Shown here piece by piece: positions 9,601-17,359 of a DNA stretch of 27,224 nt. The stretch's first letter is position 1. Each line of letters begins with the position of its first letter. The notes below the pieces were generated by a model. The model saw nothing but the letters and a program-made list of their open reading frames with translations. It made no database searches and had not been told where the DNA came from. Location of the stretch: positions 1-27,224 of the forward strand of contig JAIVFH010000332.1 in assembly GCA_025765595.1 (NCBI GenBank), in the 5' to 3' direction. The stretch comes from Obelidium mucronatum (taxonomy: Eukaryota; Chytridiomycota; Chytridiomycetes; Chytridiales; Chytriomycetaceae). A program made the position numbers and the translations under genes.

Positions 9601-10789
9601 ATGTTAAGGGGGAGTTTGAGGGGGTTAGGGACCAATTCCTTGTAGTTCTATTTATAGAAAAGTTCTCACTACTTGGTTAAAATTGTTTAAGGGTTAAAAA
9701 GGTGTTTCTTAATAGTTCTAGTTTTAGAAATGGACACGTTCAAGCTGTTATTTCCCTAACAATTTAAGGAAAGCTGACTTGGACCAAAGTCACTCCATGC
9801 GCCAATAATCTCTCCAGAAAACACATGAACATTCAACTGTATCAAGTAGGGTTTTTTAAGGCCCGGTCCAAATGCAAAGTCGTCAAGAAAATGTCATCAT
9901 TGGCACTACTCAAAAAACATTTTTTGTGACGTCTTCCATTAATGATTTTGCACTTGGACCCGCCGGTTACCTAAGTAATAATGTTTAACATATTCAATTT
10001 TCCTGTTGCTACAAGCACAAATTATGAAAGCTCCAAACAAACAAGGACAAAACAGCTCCAGGCCAGACATAATGCCAAGTAAGCAGCACCAATTGCAGTC
10101 TTCCGATGAGAATCTGTCTGCAGTGCTGTTGGCATTGCTGTTTGGTTTGTTTGACATCTTCTGTTCACTGATTTTAAATAGCTCACCAGAGTTTCTTGTG
10201 AAAGCAAAAGGCAGCCTCTTTAAATTTCTGGCAATCAAAATAAAACAATTGAAATCCTATAAAGACAAAATGGATTTGCAACCTGCACTGCGAAGAAGCA
10301 AAGTGACTGAGCGTATGTCTCTAGTAAGAATGTTTGAGAATCAGTTGTAATATTTGCTAATTGATTCATGTGACAGATGTTGAAGTGTAATCCACGCTTT
10401 GATGGTGTCCTTCCTATTGGTCCTGGTTTGTGCAATATAGTGCTTCAAGTAGTAGATAGTAGTAGTTGTAGTAGTAGAATAAACTTGTTTTAAGAAGTAG
10501 TTTTAGCTGTTTGCAGTAGAGTTAGAAGCTGTCGCGGCTTTGGTAGTAGCGGCTGAGGTGCTTGTGTAACAGAGAATGCTTGAACCTTCCGGCTTTTTAA
10601 GGGTTCCCTGACTAATTGATACAGGAAAATTTACCAGATGTTGAGTAATAAGACTTCTTAATCTGTTGTAGAGGGATTGGAAGTGGTGCTGGTTCTGTGA
10701 ACAGGTGAGCTGATTGTTGTGGGCACTAGAGAGATTTTTGGAGAGAATTCTTAAATTTTATATCCAAACATGGAGCTTGCAACATGAGT
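9601..10789. other. Unassigned stretch without a convincing gene
   Basis: There are several overlapping ORFs of under 115 aa, none with a recognisable motif. Visible structure: a G-rich block (GGGGGAGTTTGAGGGGGTTAG) at about 9607, a foldback at 9861-9966, and an AGT/GTA microsatellite at about 10449-10482. It could be older host DNA or part of the decayed KDZ copy that has lost similarity. Confidence 0.4.
9861..9966. repeat. Small foldback (MITE-like) inverted repeat
   Basis: The left arm CCCGGTCCAAATGCAAA and the right arm (reverse complement CGGGTCCAAGTGCAAAA) pair with few mismatches. Inside these, CGTCAAGAAAATG (9881-9893) faces CGTCACAAAAAATG on the other strand. The unit is about 106 bp. 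No clear TSD is seen, so it could be a small MITE or a structured element. Confidence 0.5.
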
Positions 10790-11012
10790 TTCATGTGCCT
10801 CCAACATGATGATGTCCCTCAACAGTCATTAACTGTTTGTTGTTTTCTTTCAAGTGGTAATTGTACGACACTGGCGCAAAGTTAGTATTCAACATACTTA
10901 TATAAGGCATGTTAGATATATTAAACGTTACATAATGATACGAGAAACAAGCTCTCCCATTGCATATGTGCATGCATTGGGCAACTGTATTGAGATGTTT
11001 GGGTAAAACACA
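10790..11012 (-). mobile_element. Old decayed KDZ copy, part A (split by insertion)
   Basis: The reverse complement aligns with about 17590-17830 of the full element: the end of exon 1, intron 1 (36 nt here versus 60) and the start of exon 2 of the 721-aa gene (SMLNTNFAPV...YNYHLKEN). It ends at AAAACACA (11005-11012), which is the TSD of the inserted full element. The same old copy resumes at 20324 on the other side of the insertion. Confidence 0.8.
11005..11012. repeat. Target-site duplication, left (AAAACACA)
   Basis: A perfect 8/8 match with 20324-20331. The uninterrupted site is seen in the paralogous sequence of copy 3 (GGGTAAAACACGTGCCCGTG, about 24431-24450). Confidence 0.9.
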
Positions 11013-11026
11013 CAATTGGGGATGCA

Positions 11027-11207
11027 GGCCGGACCTCGCGAGTCGCGATACCGGTCGCGTTGCGAGCCGCTCACGGGCCGCTTGCGACCTGCTGACGAGC
11101 CGCTAGCGGGCCGCTTGCGACCTGTGCCACGGCCTGTTGGCAGGCCGCTCTGTACCTTTTTATGTGGGGCGCGAGCCGCAAGCCACTTGTTCACAGGCCG
11201 CTAACCC
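11027..11207 (+). repeat. Left subterminal repeat block, probable transposase-binding region
   Basis: GC- and CpG-rich. A direct repeat CGGGCCGCTTGCGACCTG occurs at 11074-11091 and 11107-11124 (33-bp period), each preceded by GAGCCGCT. The inverted-repeat core GCCGGACCTCGCGAG lies at 11028-11042. The same words (GAGCCGCTAACGGGCCGCTT) occur in the right end on the opposite strand. The role as a transposase-binding site is inference. Confidence 0.75.
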
Positions 11208-11324
11208 CCAACTGTCACTAAAACTCAAGAATAAGCCACAAAAAATGTATCAAATAAGGCTGTTTATTAAGGCTGTTTATTATCAATAAATAAATAAGTA
11301 AATAAGTAAATAAGTACACATTGC

Positions 11325-12602
11325 TCAACCCAGGGCTTGCAAAACCGATTCCCGTATCTTCCGATTGCGATCTGTGGCATCGCGATTAATGTTGAAGGTA
11401 ACTCCCCGCTTCTCCACCACAGCGCTTCCCACAAACCTGTCCTGGTTGTGCTTCACAGCCCAACTCGCTGTTCCCATTCCATCTGCCAGAATCAGCGAGA
11501 TTCTCCGCTTTCTAGTATCTACCTCCGCCACCAACTCCGCTGCCTCCGCAAATCGTCTCTCCCCTGAATGCCACATCCTGGTCCCATGTTTTTCATGCTT
11601 GAACATGGAAACAATTGCCTCCCCATGAACCGCTGGGATCACCACATTTCGATCTGGTAGGTACAGTGCTGGCCATACCACGGGCAGTTCCGCGTCTTCC
11701 TCATCCACCACAACACTGAAGTTGATCCCGAACGTTGAATTTTTGCTGTCCAGGTGGAATTTGAAGTCCCCGCTGTTAGAGCACGCAAGAAACGAGGATG
11801 TGAAGATCCCAAAGATGGGATCGCATGTGGTTGCAACTTCCTATTGGTCTCGTTTTCGCAATTAGAAGGTGAGCGCTAAACTATAACAAACCCATACCTT
11901 TGTAATGTTGGCCACCATCTCAAACGCCTCCCGATGTACCAGAGACTCCACAACGCCAGTGAGGTAAGCGACCAGCGGCTGAAGGCCCTCAAAGTGGGGC
12001 AGCAGCTCTGGCTTGATGTTCTCCTTTCCAAACACCGCCAGCCCGTTCGCTACTTTTTCGGCATGTTCTTTTACCTTGACAGACGCTACATCCGCTGGGT
12101 AGTGCGGGTCCTTGATGCCGTCTGCAACTCCAGTCCAGGAGCACAGGTTGATGACTCGCATGTTGCCGCGCGTCTTGACCTTTGGCTGCGAGCGTCGAAA
12201 GATAGCTGCGAGATCGCGGATGTGCGGCATGGCGTCCTTGAGTATATAGGGCGGCAGTTTGATTCTAATAGCACTCCCAAGTTGTTAGCAACGCTTGGAC
12301 TGCAACAACACCAAAAAAACCCTCACCTCCCTGCAACAAGCTCTTCAACTCCGTCTGTGTTTAGACCATACACAAACTCCTGTCCCTTGGTTCTGTCATC
12401 CAGCACTCGCAGCTCTGCAGGTTTTGTTGCTGAAAATGTTTAACACCAACCACAGCAAAAAAAAGAAGTTGGCCCACCAACCTATAATATCAGCGCGGCT
12501 CAATCCCTGCTCAGACATGTGCTTTTGGCGTTTCAGCATCTGGTGTGCAGCGGTGGATGCTGACTTTTTGACGCGTTTTCGTTTGTTACGCGTTTTGTCC
12601 AT
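11325..12602 (-). CDS. TET/JBP-like 2-oxoglutarate/Fe(II) dioxygenase
   Basis: Four exons on the minus strand (12602-12482, 12429-12327, 12264-11898, 11840-11325) join in frame to a 368-aa protein; the introns are 52, 62 and 57 nt, all GT...AG. The N-terminus is basic (MDKTRNKRKRVKKS), suiting a nuclear protein. In exon 4 the double-stranded beta-helix ligands are visible: HLDSKN (His226, Asp228), a strand IPAVHGEAIVSMF leading to KHEKHGTRMW (His282), and RRISLILAD (Arg310, expected to bind 2-oxoglutarate). This H-x-D...H...R order, with the asparagine after HxDxxN and a GIFTSSFLACSNSGD strand before it, resembles fungal TET/JBP enzymes, which oxidise 5-methylcytosine or thymine in DNA. TET/JBP genes riding on KDZ transposons are known in fungi. 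Family assignment is by motif only, and another 2OG oxygenase remains possible. It is divergent from the JmjC-like gene. Confidence 0.6.
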
Positions 12603-12765
12603 TGCATTAATAGATAAATAAATAAATAAATAAATAATCAAGTTAACTCAACAATACTAAGGTAATTTATTGAATCAAAGTATTCCTTGCATATCAACGG
12701 CTACAAAGCTGTAATAAAGTATTCTCTGCGTTGTTGTGTTCTCCCTCATCACTTTGACTTGAAGA
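12603..12765. promoter_or_regulatory. Bidirectional promoter between the two oxygenase genes
   Basis: The 163 bp between the two divergent ATGs must hold both promoters. It contains an ATAA/ATAAATA tandem run (about 12609-12637) next to the TET-like start. Shared control of the two oxygenases is inference from the divergent layout. Confidence 0.45.
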
Positions 12766-13920
12766 ATGCGACGCTCAACAAGACAACGCCAAGCCGCCGC
12801 CGCTGCCACAGCCTCAACCAAACATACAACAGCATCAACCTCTTCTATCAACCCGATCACAGCAATTAGAGCGTGTCCTGCTGCTCCTGCTGAGATCCTT
12901 GCCGCTCTGGATCAAATTGAGCAAGTCCTGTTGGATCGCAGCCGCATCTATATCCTGTCGGACTGCAACCTGGATCTTACGCGCTTGGAATGCCTCCTTC
13001 TTGCCAATCCTGGCAAGATTCTATTCCTGCCATCCTCCAGTATTCCTGCTGATCGCTTGACGTCAGGGGAGTATTATCCCACAGCCTGCTACCACGACCG
13101 TCAACCACACAAAAGGAGCTTTGTCTCTGGGTTTTTTGATCCATTGGAGCAATGGGAGCTGCAGCATGCAGCGTTTTCCGCTCCAATCATGTTGTGTCAA
13201 CCCATCAACCACTACCGCCACTCCCCCCTCCATCAGGACTATGGAACAGCCATCAACGTCCTCCTTCAATTACCCACCAATCAGCAGCTATTCAAGCTGT
13301 GGGTGGTGCTTGTCCCCAGCGACCCTACAGCCATCATCCCTACCCTTAATCCCCTGTCTTTCGCTCAAGCCATGGCTTTGGAGGTGGGCCCTTCCTGCAC
13401 ATACACAGCAAGGATCTGCTTTGTAAAGAGGCCTGGCGATCTCTCCGTCATTCCTTCTGGCTACCCACACGCTGTGATCACAGTCTCAACAACCAGGGAC
13501 GCGACATCCATCATGGGCGGCGCCCACGTCATCTTTCCAAAGGACTACCTGTATGTGTACAAGTACAATTGTGCCAGCAAGCACACTTACCTTAGGGGGA
13601 ACACCAACATCAAGTACCACTACTACATGGTTTGGTTTTATTTCCGCTCTACTATCTTCAAGGGTGCCAATGGTGGTTGTCATGAGTTGGAAGGGGACTT
13701 GCTAACTATAGAAGAGTATAGCGATTGCAGGTTTGATGGGGTGAGGGATGCGGTGGCGGAGTTAGTGTCAAGTTGGACAGTGCGGGGTGATGCCAAAAGG
13801 GAAGCTGCAGCCAAAGCAGCAAAGCAAGGTGTTTCAAAAAGGCTGAAAGCAAAACAAGCAAATAGGGAGAAGATGGAAAGGGTGAGACATGCAAAAGTGG
13901 GAGGATCAAAGAGAAAGTGA
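12766..13920 (+). CDS. JmjC/cupin-like 2-oxoglutarate/Fe(II) dioxygenase
   Basis: A single-exon ORF of 384 aa. The core has the JmjC layout: SPLHQDYGTAINVLLQL (His156, Asp158), then LFKLWVVLVPSD (the K.W.l.p strand), then VKRPGDLSVIPSGYPHAVIT (His235), then GAHVIFP. H-x-D...H spacing of about 80 residues is normal for JmjC domains. The N-terminal 35 residues are Ala/Thr/Ser-rich and low complexity. The C-terminus (KRLKAKQANREKMERVRHAK) is strongly basic, suggesting nuclear localisation or DNA/RNA binding. JmjC enzymes demethylate histone lysines or hydroxylate proteins; the substrate here is unknown, and no PHD, Tudor or DNA-binding domain is visible. Its 3' end survives in the short element at 6504-6602, so it is an integral part of the element. 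Confidence 0.6.
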   Translation: MRRSTRQRQAAAAATASTKHTTASTSSINPITAIRACPAAPAEILAALDQIEQVLLDRSRIYILSDCNLDLTRLECLLLANPGKILFLPSSSIPADRLTSGEYYPTACYHDRQPHKRSFVSGFFDPLEQWELQHAAFSAPIMLCQPINHYRHSPLHQDYGTAINVLLQLPTNQQLFKLWVVLVPSDPTAIIPTLNPLSFAQAMALEVGPSCTYTARICFVKRPGDLSVIPSGYPHAVITVSTTRDATSIMGGAHVIFPKDYLYVYKYNCASKHTYLRGNTNIKYHYYMVWFYFRSTIFKGANGGCHELEGDLLTIEEYSDCRFDGVRDAVAELVSSWTVRGDAKREAAAKAAKQGVSKRLKAKQANREKMERVRHAKVGGSKRK

Positions 13921-14130
13921 TATCATAACTATAGAAGCACATGCAATAAAGGAAAACCCTCTGACACAATTAAAGAATTCTTTATTGCCAATATACTGGA
14001 CCTATAGCGTCGCGTTGATTGTGATTAGTTGGTTTGCCCCAACAGGCTGAACGCAAACTTATCAAAAATAAATTGGAAAGAAGGGAGGCATTCTGGAATG
14101 TTCAGAACAACAAAAGTAAAAACAACCATC

Positions 14131-16157
14131 ATGTCCTTTATAGATGAAGCAAGAGCTGTAGTTGTGCTGGCCAACGAGTTGCAGAAAGTCAAGCCGTTCC
14201 TGCATAGGTTCAAGACTGCAGTCAAACTATATGACAACAACAACCGCATGAGGGCGATCTGTGATCACATCTCCAAGCAGTTTTCCTTGACCAATGAAAC
14301 AGTATTTACCTTGGCTGACAAAGTATTCCAGTGCCCAGGCATGGACGCGGTCAATCACTGGAAACCTGTCCAGCCATCTGTCCTTGTGGCTCCATTCTCG
14401 CAATGCCACAGGTGCACCAAGAACTTGACTTTCAGCAGCACGCAAGTAGTGGTGTTGGGAATGGAAGGCCCATACCACGCGTCGCTGTTCAAGGGCAACT
14501 GCACTAAATGCCGCATGTGGTACAATGTGGATTCTGTCGCGTACATGAGCGAAGACAAACAGAAGCAGCTGATAGAGATGTATCCGCTTGAAACTATCAT
14601 GTCAGTTGGCTTCCTCAAGATCAATGAGCAGTACTACGTCACCATACCTTTTGCGGATCTCTGGCTAAAGCACCTGCCGTCTGGCCTTCTGTTAGTATTT
14701 TCTTCCATGGTAAATACTAAATTGCTTATTTACTCATGCCTCACACATAGGGTGAAGCTGTATCGTGAGCAGCGCACATATTCACTGGCCTTTCCAAAAA
14801 TCAAAGTGCCTGATCCAGACAGCGCGGTGATCTTCAAACGTGGAATTTACGTGTATCACATGCTACTACTGCAGCAGTACATCTCCAAGATCGCTGCCAA
14901 TGATGACTATGAACATATGCGGTACACTCACTTCAGACCTTCCTGGGCCCCCAAAACAACACATTTGTGGAACAACTCCCTATTTCTGGGTCCATACTTA
15001 CCAAAAACAGGTGATTCTATTCATGACATCAGACCCGCGATGCGGGAATACGTCACGTTCATGACTGATTACTTCAGCAAGAAGTGGCAGCACCGCTGCA
15101 ATGGCTGCCACCAGTTTTACAACGGAAAGGAAATCTCTGGCAGTGTAATGGATGGGAAAGTCATGGGGCATCTATTGTGCTCTGTGCCTGGGTGTGTGTT
15201 GCCTATTCTTGGTGTGAACACATTGTTCTGCTCATCGCATGCCCAGCTGAGGAATGAGTGCATCATCTCTGGCTGCAAGCGAAAAAAGACAGACACTGTT
15301 TTGCATACTTGCGGACTCAGCGCTCACAACGCGACTGTCCAGGAAATCATTGGGAAACAGTGGAACAAGGACTTTAAAGCGACGCGAAAGTCCAAGAAAA
15401 CGCGAACATCTACAGTGCATATTGATACACAAGAAAAAGAGTTAGTATGGCTGTGTGGAGCTGCGGCATGATCATTGGAATATCTAAGATGTACTCTTTT
15501 GAGTCTTCTACCTTTATTTCACGCTTCTTATGCCACTGTTTCGCGCGAATGGGCGAAGTACCTACCTTTGTTTTCTACGATAGAGCCTGCCGCTTGCTCC
15601 AATCCCTACGCGCCCGACACGTTGCAGGAAAATTCACAATATATGAAAGGTGCACTTTACTTATTTATTATTACGCGCTCTGTTCATTATATAGTGTTCT
15701 CTTCTTATACTTACCACCAATCTTTGTTGGAATCAGGTTCTTGTACAAGACTGTTACGTTTGTGGTTGACAGGTTCCACTTTCGGATGCACAGGGACGAC
15801 TTCTGTACAGAGCATTGCGATCCAGCAAAATTCAAGGAATTGACGTCAGGAGGGCCTGCAAATGGAAAGGGGAGGTTTAACACGTCCGCGGCAGAACACT
15901 GTGCCAAGTGGTTCGATCAAACCGCTCACCTGATTCGCTTCCACGAGCCCGTCCAAGCGGATTTCATTATGTGGTGTCTCGCAGACTTGAGAAACGCGGA
16001 CATCCAGAGCGGAATTTCAAAGAAGAAAAGAGTTATTAGAAACGAAAGCGAAGACAAAATGGAGGCGGAGGAGGAACAACAAGAAAAGGATGATGAGGAG
16101 GATGATGAAGACACCAACGAAGATGATGGTGAAGGAGAGGAAGAAGAGGATGAATAA
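14131..16157 (+). CDS. KDZ transposase with CxC5 and CxC6 zinc clusters (frameshifted)
   Basis: I start at the ATG at 14131 (MSFIDEARAVVVL), the point where similarity between copies becomes protein-like; an in-frame ATG at 14029 exists. CxC5 covers residues 1-180 with CHRC (Cys92/Cys95) and CTKC (Cys124/Cys127). A 60-nt in-frame intron (14691-14750, with a TACTAA branch site) is likely. CxC6 follows at about 15090-15330: CNGC, DGKVMGHLLCSVPGC, FCSSHAQLRNECIISGC and HTCGLSAH. The DDE core is in the next frame: WSCGMIIGISKMYSFES, VFYDRAC (first Asp), an 87-nt intron (15650-15736), VVDRFHFRMH (second Asp), CTEHCDP and FNTSAAEHCAKW (Glu), then an acidic tail. The two halves are one base out of register at about 15440-15460. 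This domain order is typical of fungal KDZ transposases. Confidence 0.85.
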
Positions 16158-16229
16158 ATAACAAAACTCACCTTTACAAACTTTGTTTTTGCGCCGCTTG
16201 CGTCGACAGTGAGAAACACAGTACAGAGA

Positions 16230-16404
16230 GAATGAGAAAGCCCATTCGTCATCTGGATAGAAGTGTTTGGGGAGCGGGAGAACGAGAAAGCCCATTCATC
16301 ACCACTGAATCAAACAACAAACTGGCGCCGCAGGACAGAGAGAATGAGAAAGCCCATTCATCATCTGAGTATCTGCGAAGTAGGAGAATGAGAAAGCCCA
16401 TTCA
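16230..16404 (+). repeat. Four dyad repeats (iteron-like) downstream of the transposase
   Basis: The word GAATGAGAAAGCCCATTC, an interrupted palindrome (GAATG...CATTC), followed by [AG]TCA, starts at 16230, 16280 (one change, GAACG), 16342 and 16386. Spacings are 50, 62 and 44 bp. The intervening DNA differs between units, so this is not a simple tandem array. The same four units at similar spacing occur in the decayed copy (21078-21260). It may be a promoter for the downstream gene or a protein-binding array. Confidence 0.8.
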
Positions 16405-16477
16405 TCACTACCAACTGCGCATTTTTGCTATTTTTTTTGTTAAGTCTCTTTTGGCGGGACAAAATTAAACAGCAATA

Positions 16478-16588
16478 ATGTCAAAGTATTTTTCAAACAC
16501 TGCGCCTATACAACAATCCAACAACCCCCCTATCGCTGCATCCATCTTTGATGGCCTCCCTGCTGAGACAGTGAGCGTGATTCTTTGA
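16478..16588 (+). CDS. Small 36-aa ORF or upstream exon
   Basis: ATG at 16478, stop at 16586-16588. It reads MSKYFSNTAPIQQSNNP... and ends IFDGLPAETVSVIL, which resembles the first helix of an F-box. It lies between the dyad repeats and the 201-aa gene. It could be a short upstream ORF, or a first exon of the downstream gene if a splice site bypasses the TGA. The decayed copy has partial similarity only (20940-20990), without an intact frame. Confidence 0.3.
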   Translation: MSKYFSNTAPIQQSNNPPIAASIFDGLPAETVSVIL

Positions 16589-16629
16589 TTGGGGTATGTG
16601 TGTTTCTTCTCTTTTATTTTTTAAATATT

Positions 16630-17235
16630 ATGTCCCCATTAACACGATTGCGAGCCAATCCTCAGGAAATCGTGGATCCAACCAAGGCACCGTGGCCAAG
16701 CCGGTGTGCCAAACCAGGATCGCGTCGACAAGCACCGAAATCGAAGCAGGGGGGGAAGGAGAGGCAGTTGGAAACTAAAGCAACAGAAGAAACCAAGGCA
16801 ATCACGGTCTCGCAGGTGGTCCTGTCCAACGGAGTTAAGTCGAAAAAACCAAAGGCAACAATTCGGCTTGATCGAGCGACAGCGTCGAGGAGATCTACAG
16901 ACGCGGAGCACATCAATGCTGGACCAAGCAACATCAAGCCAAAAGCGCATATACGGCTCAATCTGTCGAAAGGATTGTACAAATCAAAAGAACAGGTGAA
17001 GATGGAACCTTTTGGCGCTGGATGGAATCATGGGGATGACAATGATGGTGGATCTCCTGGACCAACACCAAAAGTGGAGGACGACAACGATGAAGTACTG
17101 TCATATTCAAGTTCGGATGTGGGATCGGATTGGGGACCCGATCGGATGATTTTGGTTGATGGGGAACTCATGGAAGGGCTCCCAATTGTTGATGGGGAAT
17201 TGTACACGCCTGGGCAATACAGGGCAGACTTCTGA
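16630..17235 (+). CDS. 201-aa accessory protein of the element, unknown function
   Basis: The ORF begins at the ATG at 16630 (MSPLTRLRANPQEIVDPTKA); an in-frame ATG at 16585 would add a hydrophobic stretch (MIGVCVFLLFYFLNI) encoded by what looks like a 5' UTR. The N-terminal 140 residues are basic and rich in Lys/Arg/Ser, with two similar motifs, KPKATIRLDRA and KPKAHIRLNLS. The C-terminal part is acidic (DDNDGG, KVEDDNDEVLSYSSSDVGSD) and ends GELYTPGQYRADF. No known domain is recognised. An internally deleted version is present in the old copy (20590-20890), so it is part of the element's ancestral content. A nucleic-acid-binding or transposase-partner role would be a guess. Confidence 0.55.
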   Translation: MSPLTRLRANPQEIVDPTKAPWPSRCAKPGSRRQAPKSKQGGKERQLETKATEETKAITVSQVVLSNGVKSKKPKATIRLDRATASRRSTDAEHINAGPSNIKPKAHIRLNLSKGLYKSKEQVKMEPFGAGWNHGDDNDGGSPGPTPKVEDDNDEVLSYSSSDVGSDWGPDRMILVDGELMEGLPIVDGELYTPGQYRADF

Positions 17236-17359
17236 GAGTATATGTGGGTTATTTATTCCCTTCCTTCTCTACTCTCTGTTTGTCTTTTCACGAATAAAGA
17301 AACTTTGGGTTGTTTTTAAGAGACTTTGGTTTATTTTTAAAAAATAAAGAAGATTTTCA

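Noticed and set aside
9601..9640. LTR retrotransposon polypurine tract (G-rich block)
   Set aside because: No reverse transcriptase or integrase fragment and no paired LTR is visible.
15926..16295. Minus-strand Ser-rich and Phe/Leu-rich ORFs
   Set aside because: Antisense of the transposase's acidic tail and of the dyad repeats.
16230..16404. CRISPR-like array
   Set aside because: Spacing is uneven, the repeats are interrupted palindromes of 18 bp, the spacers are conserved between copies, and the locus is eukaryotic transposon DNA.
16662..16982. Minus-strand ORFs of 103 and 106 aa opposite the 201-aa gene
   Set aside because: Shadows of the plus-strand frame; they persist only because the two copies are almost identical.
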